From: a virus
Reading direction: 5' to 3' (one strand)
Length of the DNA: 47,865 nt
IMG/VR virus record: IMGVR_UViG_3300032360_000016
Span: 1 to 47,865 of that record
The notes below the pieces were generated by a model. That model did not search any database. It saw only the letters and a list, made by a program, of their open reading frames with translations, and was not told the DNA's origin. Both the position numbers and the translations under genes were made by a program. Of this stretch, positions 7,901-19,900 are shown piece after piece (position 1 is the stretch's first letter; every line of letters begins with the position of its first letter).

Positions 7901-10900
7901 ATTAATTCCAACAGCCGTCGCATTGTTGTGCGTTGCACAAGTACCAAAACCAACTGCAAGTGCACCTGTACCATATGCTTTTGCTGAATAACCAAATGCA
8001 GATGAATTATTACCAGTTGCATTAGAACTACGACCGACTGCAGTTGAACTTGTAGCAGTAGCAATTGCTGTATAACCAAATGCAGATGAATTATTACCAG
8101 TTGCACAAGAGTTGTAACCAAATGCTGATGCACTAGAACCAGTTGCACAAGATCCAAAACCAAATACTTGTGAATTTGTAGCAGTAGCACAAGATTTATA
8201 ACCAACTGCAGTTGAACCTTGTCCAGATGCGCTATCGCATACACCAACTGTAGTTGAATATTGCCCAGTTGCATGAGAACAATGACCAAATGCGTGTGCA
8301 CAATGAGTATCTGCAGAAGAACAACTACCGACTACCAGTGAAAAACAACCAGTTGCAACTGCTAGATAACCAAATGCACTTGCTTCACATGCAGTTGCAC
8401 AAGATAGATAACCAAATACAGAAGAACAATGACCAGTTGCCTGTACTTGATAACCAACACCCGTTGCATTTGTTCCAGTGACAGTATTCCCAACGCCAAC
8501 ATTACTAGTACAGACAAATGGAGTTTCCATGCAAGTAGTGGAACAAGAGATAGTAGAACAGAAACTTGTGCAAGCACCAGTAGGACAAACAAAGGTAGCT
8601 GCAAATCCTGTTTCTGTCATTCCACCACCACCCGGCAGGTTTGTTAAGTTTGAACCATCTCCATAAAATCCTGTTGTAGCACAGAAGACCTTTGATTGCA
8701 CACAACATGCACCAAGTACCATCTGGCATGCAGCAGCTGCAGCTGTACAGAACCCTATTGCTGTTGCACCAATAGCCGTTGCACAAGATTTATAACCGAA
8801 TGCAGATGAACAAACACCAGTTGCAGAAGAATAACGACCAGATGCAGTTGAATCTACCTCAGTTGCACAAGAATAGTGCCCAAGTGCAGATGAATTATTA
8901 CAAGTTGCCTTAGCCAACAGACCAAACGCAGATGAACCTACACCAGTTGCACAAGAACACAAACCAATTGCAGTAGAATTTATACCAGATGCATAAGATT
9001 TATAACCAGATGCAGATGAATTCTGACCAGTTGCCTTTACTTCCTTACCAAACGCAGATGAACAACACTCAGTTGCACAAGATCCAAAACCAACAGCAGT
9101 TGAACAATTACCAGTTGCCTGAGAAGAAATACCAGCAACAAATGCATTTGTTCCCGATTCGGTATTTCCAACGCCAACATCACTAGAAACTACTTTTGGA
9201 GTCTCTACGCAAGTAGTGGCACAAGAGATAGTAGAACAGAAACTTGTACAAGCACCAGTAGGACAAACAAAGGTAGCTGCAGCTCCTGTTTCTGTCATTC
9301 CACCTGTAGATGGGAGATTTGTTAGATTAGATCCATCGCCATAAAATCCTGTTGTAGCACAGAAGACCTTTGATTGCACACAACATGCTCCAAGTACCAT
9401 CTGGCGTGCAGATGCAGCTACAGCATAATAACCAACTGCTGTTGCTCCCTCGGCAGTTGCACAAGAAAAATGACCAAATGCAGATGAATTATTACCAGTT
9501 GTACAAGATTTATATCCTGATACAGTTGACCAATCACCAATTGCACAAGAACTTTTACCAAATACAGATGAACTTGGGCCAATTGCACAAGATAAGAAAC
9601 CAAATGCAGATGATCGAGTACCAGTTGCTTCCACCACAGAACCAACAGCAGCTGCCCACATTTCAAGTGCACAAGAAGTTTGACCAACTGCAGCTGAACA
9701 ATTACCAGTTGCACAAGACTTATATCCAGATGCAGTTGAACCTATACCAATTGCACAAGACTTATATCCAGATGCAGTTGATTTAGCTCCAGTTGCCTGA
9801 GAAGAAATACCAGCAACAAATGCATTAGTTCCCGATTCGGTATTTCCAACACCAACATTAGTAGTACAGACAAATGGAGTTTCCATACAAGTAGTAGTAC
9901 AAGATATAGTAGAACAGAAACTTGTGCAAGCACCAGTAGGACAAACAAAGGTAGCTGCAACTCCTGTTTCTGTCATCCCACCACCGCCACCAGGCAGGTT
10001 TGTTAAGTTTGAACCATCTCCATAAAATCCTGTTGTAGCACAAAACACCTTTGATTGCACACAACATGCACCAAGTACCATCTGGCATGCAGCGGTTGCT
10101 TCTGCTTCAAATCCTATTGCTGTTGCTCCCTCGGCAGTTGTACAAGATTTATATCCAAATGCTTGTGAACAATGAGCAGATGAAAGTGCACTAGTATAAT
10201 ATCCAACTGCGGCAGAACAACCACCAGATGCAGTTGTTACACGACCAATTGCCAATGAATAGGCTGCAGTTGCATTTGCCGTTGAACCAAATGCAGATGA
10301 TCTTGAACCACTTGCAATAGCCGGACTACCAAATGCAGTTGAACTTGTATTAGTTGCACAAGATTTATATCCAGATGCAGATGAACTTCCACCAGTTGTA
10401 CATACACATTGGCCAATGGCAGTAGAACGACTACCAGTTGCACAAGTTAAATAACCAATTGCAGTTGACAATACACCAGATGCGACTGCTTTATATCCAG
10501 ATGCAGATGAACCAAAACCAGTTGCTTGCGTACAAATTCCTACTGATAAACTTCCACAAGCAGTAGAACAGGTACATGCCCCAATCGCAATTGAGGGTAA
10601 ATAGTAATCTGTAGTCGTATCACATCTAAATCCGTTAGATGCAAGAGTACAAAATCCTATGGATATATTTGCTTCTGGACATTGATTAGTCGCTCCAGCA
10701 AATGGAACTGTGATTGCATTATGCCCTATTGCTAAATCATTAATTCCACATGCTACTGAACTCTTACCAAATGCAACCGAACTTGTTCCAGTAGCACAAG
10801 ATTGATAACCAGATGCAGTTGAACAATCAGCAGTTGCACAATCCCTATATCCTGATGCAGTTGCAAAAGTAGCAGTTGCACAAGATTTATAACCAGATGC

Positions 10901-13900
10901 TGAAGATCTAATTCCAGTTGCTAATGAAGAATATCCAAATGCAGATGAATTTGCACCAGTTGCCTGTACTTGATAACCAACACCCGTTGCATTTGTTCCA
11001 GTGACAGTATTCCCAACGCCAACATTACTAGTACAGACAAATGGAGTTTCTATACAAGTAGTAGTACAAGATATAGTAGAACAGAAGTTAGCACAAGCAC
11101 CAGTAGGACAAACAAATCCTGCATCAACTCCTGCTTCTGTCATTCCACCTGTAGATGGGAGATTTGTTAAGTTTGCACCATCTCCAATAAAACAAGTTGC
11201 TTTAACATTTCCAGCAACGTCTAATTTTTGTGCTGGTGCAGTACATCCGATGCCGAGGTTTCCAGACTTATCAACAGTGATTTTATTAACGCCATCACCA
11301 TTGTCAATCTGTAATAAATTTGAATCTTTGTATATCTGTACATCTGTAACGGCGTTTGTAAGAGCCGAATCGACCACAAAAGTATCAGCATCAGTGACAG
11401 TTGCTACAGTAAATTTCTCAAATGCACTAGCTGCACCACTAGGTATTTTAACTGAATCACCAACAGAAAGACCATGTGCAGTGGATGCTATACTAGTTCC
11501 AGTACTTGTTGAAGTGGTATCCGTCATTGCTAGATGTATAGATCCCTTGATGTGCAAATCAGAAGTCGGGGCTGAGATTCCTATACCGATACAACACCCA
11601 CCAAGCACCAATGCATATGGGGTTGATGCAATTGCACAGTAACCTATTGCTGCTGTATAACAACTACTAGCACAAGACTTATAACCAACCGCAGATGAAA
11701 ACGCACCAAGAGCACAAGAGTAAGAACCAAATGCAGTTGCACATGAATTACTTGCACAAACTTGTTGACCAAATGCAGCTGAATTATTCCCAGATGCTTT
11801 TGAATTGTGACCAAATGCCGATGAAAATGCAGTAACTGCACAAGATAAACTACCAAATGCTTGTGAGTAATCAATAGTTGCACAAGACTTCCAACCAAAT
11901 GCAGATGATTTCGCACCAGTTGCACAAGATTTATATCCAGATGCAGATGAACACGCACCAGTTGCACAAGATAAGTAACCAAATGCAGATGATCTTGCGC
12001 CAGTTGCTTGAGTACAAATTCCAACTGATAAACTACTACAGGCAGTAGAACAACTACATGCTCCGATTGCGATTGATGGATGATAAGTATCAGTAGTATC
12101 ATCACACCTAAATCCATTTTGTGCTATAGTACAGAATCCTATAGATATATTTGCTTCTGGACATTGATTAGTTGCTCCTGCGAATGGAACAGTGATTGCT
12201 GTGTATCCTATAGCAAGATCATAAAGCCCACATGCTACAGAAAAACTACCAAATGCTGATGAATTTGTAGTGATTGCACAAGATGATCTACCAATGGCAG
12301 TTGAATTTGAAGCAGATGCACAAGACCTGTGACCAAATGCTGATGCATAATCTCCAGTTGCATGAGAACAATAACCGACTGCAATTGAAGTAAAGCATGT
12401 TGCTTGAGCATCCCTACCAATAGCAACGGAACTTTGACCAGTTGCTTTTGAAAAATAACCAAATGCAGATGTATCTGTGCCAGTTGCACAAGACTTATAT
12501 CCAGATGCAGTTGAACAATTACCAGTTGCCTGTACTTGATAACCAACACCCGTTGCATTTGTTCCAGTGACAGTATTCCCAACGCCAACATTACTAGTAC
12601 AAACAAATGGAGTCTCTATGCAAGTAGTAGAACAAGAAATAGTAGAGCAAAAACTGGTACATGATCCAGTAGGACAAACAAAGGTAGCTGCAACTCCTGT
12701 TTCTGTCATTCCACCACCACCACCCGGCAGGTTTGTTAAGTTTGAGCCATCTCCATAAAATCCTGTTGTGGCACAAAACACCTTTGATTGCACACAACAT
12801 GCACCTAACACCATCTGGCATGCAGCTCCAGCTACTGCTTCAAATCCTATTGCAGTCGAACCAAGACCAGATGCAGTAGAACTTTTACCAAATACAGATG
12901 AATCTGCGACAGTTGCACAAGAACTACGACCAACTGCAGATGAATTTGCACCAGTTGCACAAGAGTAGTATCCAAATGCAGATGAACAAGCACCAATTGC
13001 TTTAACTCTAACACCAACAGCAGTTCCAGATGCACCAGAAACAGATGCACCACAACCAATAGCAGTTCCTCGACTAGCAGCTGCCGTTGTATTAGAATTA
13101 TAACCAATAGCAGTTGAATATGCTCCAGATGCAGTTGCTAAGTAACCAGATGCTGTTCCTCGACTACCAACTGCACAAGCACGATAACCAAATGCAGATG
13201 AATTTATAGTGATTGCACAAGACTTATATCCTGATGCAGTTGATTGAGCTCCAGTTGCACAAGATTGATAACCAAACGCAGATGATCTTGCACCAGTTAC
13301 TTGCGTACATATTCCTACTGATAAACTCCCACAAGAAGTAGAACAAGCACATGCCCCTATCGCAATTGATGGTACATAGTAATCTGTAGTATCATCACAC
13401 CTATATCCGTTAGATGCAAGAGTACAAAATCCTATGGATATATTAGCTTCTGGACATTGATTCGTTGCTCCAGCAAATGGAACTGTGATTGCTGTATAAC
13501 CTATTGCAAGATCATATGTTCCACATGCTACTGAACTACGACCAAATGCAGATGAATCTACTCCAGTTGCAGAAGATTGAGTACCAACAGCTATTGAACA
13601 ATTACCACTTGCAATTGGATAAAAACCAATTGCCGTTGAACCCAAAGCAGTTGCTTGAGGAGCAGTACCAAATGCTGATGTTTGGGATGAAAGTGATTTT
13701 GCTACATAACCAACAGCTGTTGAGTAAGCACCTTGTGCACAAGAACTACGTCCGATAGCAGTTGAATTCAACTGCGTTGCATAAGAACTACGACCAAATG
13801 CAGATGAATCTGCTCCAGTTGCTTGAGTACAAATTCCAACTGATAAACTACTACAGACAGTAGAACAAGCACAAACTCCTATTGCAATTGATGGATGATA

Positions 13901-16900
13901 AGTATCTGTAGTATCATCACATCTGTATCCGTTACTTGCTATAGTACAGAATCCTATAGAAATATTAGCTTCTGGACATTGATTGGTTGCTCCAGCAAAT
14001 GGAACAGTGATTGCTGTATATCCTATTGCTAAATCATTAATTCCACATGCTACAGAACTACGACCAAATGCAGATGAACCTGTTCCGATTGCACAAGATT
14101 TATACCCAGATGCAGTTGCCCTCGAACCAGTTGCCCTCGAACTCCTACCTAATGCAGATGAATGTATGCCAGTTGCACAAGATCCAAAACCAACAGCACT
14201 TGAACAATTACCAGTTGCAGTGGAAAAATAACCAACAGCAGTTGCGGAATTACCAGAAGCTGTTGACATATAACCACTTGCAGTTGAATGATTACCAGTT
14301 GCACAAGATTTAAATCCACCAACAGCTGTTGCTCCAGTTCCAGTAGCATAAGCACATCTACCTATTGCAAGACTTGCATTTGCAGATGCACAAGATTCTG
14401 TACCAAACACACTTGCCCCATATGCAGAAGCAGTAGTACAAACCTTAACACCAACAGCATTAGATAATCCATGACCAACACAAGAACAAACCCCGACTGC
14501 AAGACTGCAATTGTTACTTGTATTATCAGAAGTTTTACAAGCCTTATGCCCCAATGCAACAACGTATTCCCCATTTGCTAAAGTAGAAAAACCAATTGAT
14601 ACTGATTGATTCCCAGTTGCCTGAGAAGAAATACCAGCAACAAATGCATCAGTTCCCGATTCAGTATTTCCTACACCTACGTTAGTGGTACAAACAAATG
14701 GAGTTTCCATACAAGTAGTGGAACAAGATATAGTAGAGCAAAAACTGGTACATGATCCAGTAGGACAAACAAATCCTGCAGCAACTCCTGTTTCTGTCAT
14801 TCCACCTGTAGATGGAAGATTTGTTAAGTTTGCACCATCTCCAATAAAACAGGTTGCTTTAACATTTCCAGCAACGTCTAATTTTTGTGCTGGCGTTGTA
14901 CATCCGATGCCGACATTACTTCCGCAAGCAGTTAATGTATCCCATTTAGATGCATTCCCAAAATGTGCTGGAGTTGTACCAAGATTACCATGAATTGTTG
15001 CTCCACTTGTACCTTGCATAAATGCACAAGCATAACCAGAACAATCTGTCGTGATAATATACCCACCAACAACATCTAATTTCTGTGCTGGCGATACAGT
15101 TCCGATGCCGACATTGCCAGACTTATCAATAGTGATTTTATTAACGCTATCACCATTGTCAATCTGTAATAAATTTGAATCTTTGTATATCTGTACATCT
15201 GTAACAGCATTTGTAAGAGCCGAATCGACCACAAAAGTATTTACATCAGTGACAGTTGCTACGCTAAATTTTTCAAATGCATTTGAAGCTCCACTAGGTA
15301 TTTTAACTGAATCACCAACAGAAAGACCATGTGCAGTGGATGCTATACTAGTTCCAGTACTTGTTGAAGTGGTATCCGTCATTGCCAGATGAGTCGAGCC
15401 CGTAATATGTAAATCAGAAGTCGGGGCTGAGATTCCTATACCGATACAATACCCACCAAGAACCAATGCACATGCAGTTGATGCTACTGCATAATAACCA
15501 ATTGCTGTTGCTCTAGCGGCAATTGCACAAGAACTACGACCAAATGCACTTGAATCTACTCCAGTTGCACAAGAATAGTAACCAGATGCAGTTGATCTAG
15601 TGCCAGTTGCACAAGAATTTTTACCAACAGCTGTTGCACCCCATTGTGTTGCACAAGAATAAAGACCGAATGCAGATGCACTATCACCACTTGCAATAGA
15701 TAAATTACCAAATACTTGTGAGTAATCACCAGTTGCCTTTGCACTTCTACCAAATGCAGATGATACAGTACACAATGCACAAGAATAATGACCAAAAGCA
15801 GATGCTTGAACTCCAGTTGCACAAGAATAGTAACCAACTGCAGTTGAACCTACACCAGTTGCACAAGAGAAGTAACCAAATGCAGATGAACCTGTACCAG
15901 TTGCCTGAGAAGAAATACCAGCAACAAATGCCGATGATCCAGATTCCGTATTTCCAACGCCAACATTAGTAGTACAGACAAATGGAGTTTCTATACAAGT
16001 TGTAGTACAAGAGATGGTAGAACAGAAGCTAGTACATGATCCAGTAGGGCAAACAAATCCTGCATCAACTCCTGTTTCTGTCATTCCACCTGTAGATGGG
16101 AGATTTGTTAGATTAGATCCATCGCCATAAAATCCTGTTGTAGCACAAAACACCTTTGATTGCACACAACATGCACCTAACACCATCTGGCATGCAGCTG
16201 CAGCCTCTGCTTCAAATCCTATTGCTGTTGCACCAATAGCCGTTGCACAAGATTGATAACCAAATGCAGATGAACACGCGCCAGTTGCACAAGAATACCT
16301 ACCAACTGCAGATGAACTTGTTCCAGTTGCAACAGAATCATAACCAAGTGCAGATGCACCAATTCCACTTGCACAAGAATCATAACCAAATGCAGACGCT
16401 GAAATTTGAGTAGCACATGACAAATAACCAACTGCAGTTGTAGAACTAGAAGTTGCACAAGACCTAAAACCAAATGCAGATGAACCACTACCAGTTGCTT
16501 GCGTACAAATCCCAACTGATAAACTTCTACAAGAAGTAGAACAAGCACAAACTCCTATTGCGATTGATGGCATATACCAATCTGTAGCCGCATCACATCT
16601 AAATCCATTTTGTGCTATAGTACAAAATCCTATGGATATATTTGCTTCTGGACATTCATTGGTTGCTCCTGCATAAGGAACTGTGATTGCTGTGTATCCT
16701 ATAGCAAGATCCTTAATCCCACATGCTACTGAACTCTCACCAAATGCAGATGAACTTATACCAGTTGCACAAGATTTAAAACCAACTGCAGTTGAACATT
16801 GACCAGATGCACAAGAACTTCGACCAAATGCTTGTGAATCGTGACCAAGTGCCCTTGATGAATAACCAGATCCAGTTGATCTTACACCACCTGCACAAGC

Positions 16901-19900
16901 GAAGTAACCCATTGCAGTTCCTTGACCGCCAGATGCTTTAGATGCATAACCAAATGCAGATGAATATGAACCAAATGAACAAGATTGATATCCAACGACA
17001 GTTGAACAACCCCCAGTTGCACAAGACCACCAACCAACAGCTGTTGAATTTGCACCAATTGCACAAGTTAAATAACCAAGTGCGTTTGAACATAACCCAA
17101 TTGCACAAGATTTAATACCAAATGCACTTGAATAATATGTAATTGCCTGAGTGCATATTCCTACCGACAAACTATTACAAGAGGTTGAACAGGCACAAGA
17201 TCCAATCGCGATTGATGGTACATAGTAATCTGTAGTATCATCACACCTATATCCGTTACTTGCTATAGTACAGAATCCTATAGAAATATTAGCTTCTGGA
17301 CATTGATTAGTTGCTCCAGCAAATGGAACTGTGATTGCTGTATACCCTATTGCAATATCCCTACAACCACATGCTATTGAACAGGCACCAAATACCGATG
17401 ATCTTTGACCAGTTGCACAAGATTGATAACCAGATGCTGTTGCAAATGCAGCCGTTGCACAAGAACTACGACCGACAGCAGATGAACTTAATGCAGTAGC
17501 ACAAGATTGATAACCAAATGCTGAGGCACAAGCAGAAACTGCACAAGATTTATAACCAGATGCAGTTGCTCTTGCAGAAGCATTACCAGTACAAGATTGA
17601 TATCCAACGGCAGTTGAACAACTCCCACCTGCATGAGATCGATAACCAAATGCACTTGCATAATGTGAAGTAGCACAAGATAAACTACCAAATGCTGATG
17701 ATCTATTTTGAGTTGCACAAGATTGATAACCAGATGCTGTTGAACATAAACCAGTTGCACAAGATTTAATACCAAATGCATTTGAATAATGTGCAATTGC
17801 CTGAGTGCATATTCCTACCGACAAACTATTACAAGAAGTAGAACAAGAACATGATCCTATCGCGATTGATGGCAAGTAGTAATCTGTAGTCGTATCACAT
17901 CTGTATCCGTTAGATGCAAGAGTACAAAATCCTATGGATATATTAGCTTCTGGACATTGATTGGTTGCTCCAGCAAATGGAACAGTGATTGCTGTGTATC
18001 CTATTGCTAAATCATTAATTCCACATGCTATAGAACTACGACCAAATGCAGATGAATCTACTCCAGTTGCCTGAGAAGAAATACCAGCAACAAATGCATC
18101 TGTTCCAGATTCCGTATTTCCAACGCCAACATTAGTAGTACAGACAAATGGAGTTTCCATACAAGTAGTGGAACAAGATATAGTAGAGCAAAAACTGGTA
18201 CATGATCCAGTAGGACAAACAAATCCTGCAGCAACTCCTGTTTCTGTCATTCCACCTGTAGATGGGAGATTTGTTAAATTCGCACCATCTCCAATAAAAC
18301 AGGTTGCTTTAACATTTCCAGCAACGTCTAATTTTTGTGCTGGTGCAGTACACCCGATGCCGACATCACCGGCACTGATCGTTACATCTGCACCAGAGAA
18401 GGATATATCATCTGAATTTATTTTAAGTTTATTACTATCTGAATAATCAATACCAATTAATGCTTTACCCACACCTGTTTCATAAAAAAGAATCCCTGCA
18501 TCAGAACCTTTTGATTTGAGTGACATTAATGCTTCAGATGTAGTTGCAGTTGTTTCAAGAATAAGATTAGCTTGCTCTGTACTACTCAACACATGCAATT
18601 CAGCACCTGGCGATGTAGTTCCGATGCCGACATCACCACTAACTGTTAAATCACCACTAACAGTAGATGTAATAAATCCATAGGAATTATTCCATCCTGT
18701 ATTTCCATCAGTTATATAGGCAGCGCCATTAGTAAGTTGATTATTATTGGTAATATAATTAGCATTAGTAGCTCCAGTAAATCCAAGATTGGCTAAAGTC
18801 ATTGTTCTTGTTGCCATACTTGTTACATGCCCATAGGTATCCAGATCAATATCAGAAACCACATTAGCACCAGTAAGAGCCGTTAAACTTGCTTGACTAG
18901 ATGTATCTGCATGACTCAAAGTACCTGTAGATGTAATGGTTCCACCTGTCAAACCACCACCTGTTGCTACTGAAGTGACTCCTGATGTTGTGACATAACC
19001 AGCACCATTGGTAAGTTGATTATTATTGGTAATATAATTAGCATTAGTAGCTCCAGTAAATCCAAGATTGGCTAAAGTGAGAGTTCTAGTACCTACAGTT
19101 CCATTAGCATCAGTTACATGACCCAGAGTATCAGTTGTTACATTAAAATCCAAGTCACTAATAACAACTGCACCTGTTAATGCTCCAGTATCTACACTTA
19201 TATCATCTCCATCTGCGGATGGATGAACATAATTATTAGCATTACTTGGAGCATGAGCAGCCTGTGAGTGTGTATATGCCGTATTTGCTTGCGTGGAAGT
19301 ACCATCAGTCCAAGTAACAACTCCATTGACATGCAATTTTGTACTCGGTGCTGTAGTTCCGATGCCGACATTGCCAGCATTGGTAATTCGCATCGCTTCA
19401 GATGACGCAGTTCCTCCATCAGCGGTAGTGTAAAAAGCTATCCTTCCAGGCATATCCCCACTAGCTGCTGTACCATCGACTTCCATTAAGATTGATGCAG
19501 CTTCCTGATAAGCGGAACCGTCATAGCCGTAAGCTTGAATGGCAACGATATCTTGGTTGACCGTAACAAGAGCGGGGCCAGCTTTAGCCCTATAAAACTG
19601 CAAGCGATTAACATCCGCATCTGCTACTATCTGCATTCTTAAATCGACATTTGACGTACCATATATATGCAGTTTTTCCTGTGGTGCAGTAGTTCCGATG
19701 CCGACATTGCCATCTTTGTCAATTCTTAATCTTTCAGTTGGTAACACATTTGAAACACTAGGTCTTGTCGCAACTACAAATTCACCAGTGCCAGCTGTAG
19801 CCCAATTCGTTATTTGTGCGCCAAACTCCACTGGAGAGATACTAGTATTATTGTCAGTATGATAACCAACCCCAATTGTTTGATAACTTCCATCAGTATA

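Larger units (their letters stand above)
5005..18085 (-). repeat. YadA-like 14-residue (42-bp) repeat region with a repeated cysteine
   Basis: The coding sequence repeats with a 42-bp period, giving units such as SSAFGYQSCATALS and ATASGYQSCATGQR. In YadA-type heads each such unit is one turn of a left-handed parallel beta-roll in a trimer. Judged from length, of the order of 200 units are present after subtracting linkers and inserts. Cysteine occupies the ninth place in most units (S-C-A-T), where A-K-A-T or S-I-A-S types are usual; occasional units here still have Lys (AKATG, SKASG). At DNA level the core on the plus strand is agttgcacaaga. Confidence 0.85.

Noticed and set aside
7828-8301. 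Long open frames rich in Leu, Gln, His and Val in other frames through the repeat region, such as 7828-8301, 9370-9786 and 11644-12117.
   Set aside because: They are by-products of the 42-bp coding repeat read out of frame. They have no ribosome-binding site and lie wholly inside the giant fibre.
11001-11642. A 213-codon plus-strand open frame, repeated in shorter form at 14685 and 15051.
   Set aside because: It is exactly antisense to the conserved linker and shaft segment of the fibre and recurs wherever that segment is copied, so it is a shadow of the real gene.
5005-18085. Short regularly spaced repeats that could suggest a CRISPR array.
   Set aside because: The period is 42 bp in frame, and the repeats translate as YadA-type units with variable but protein-constrained spacing; there are no cas genes.
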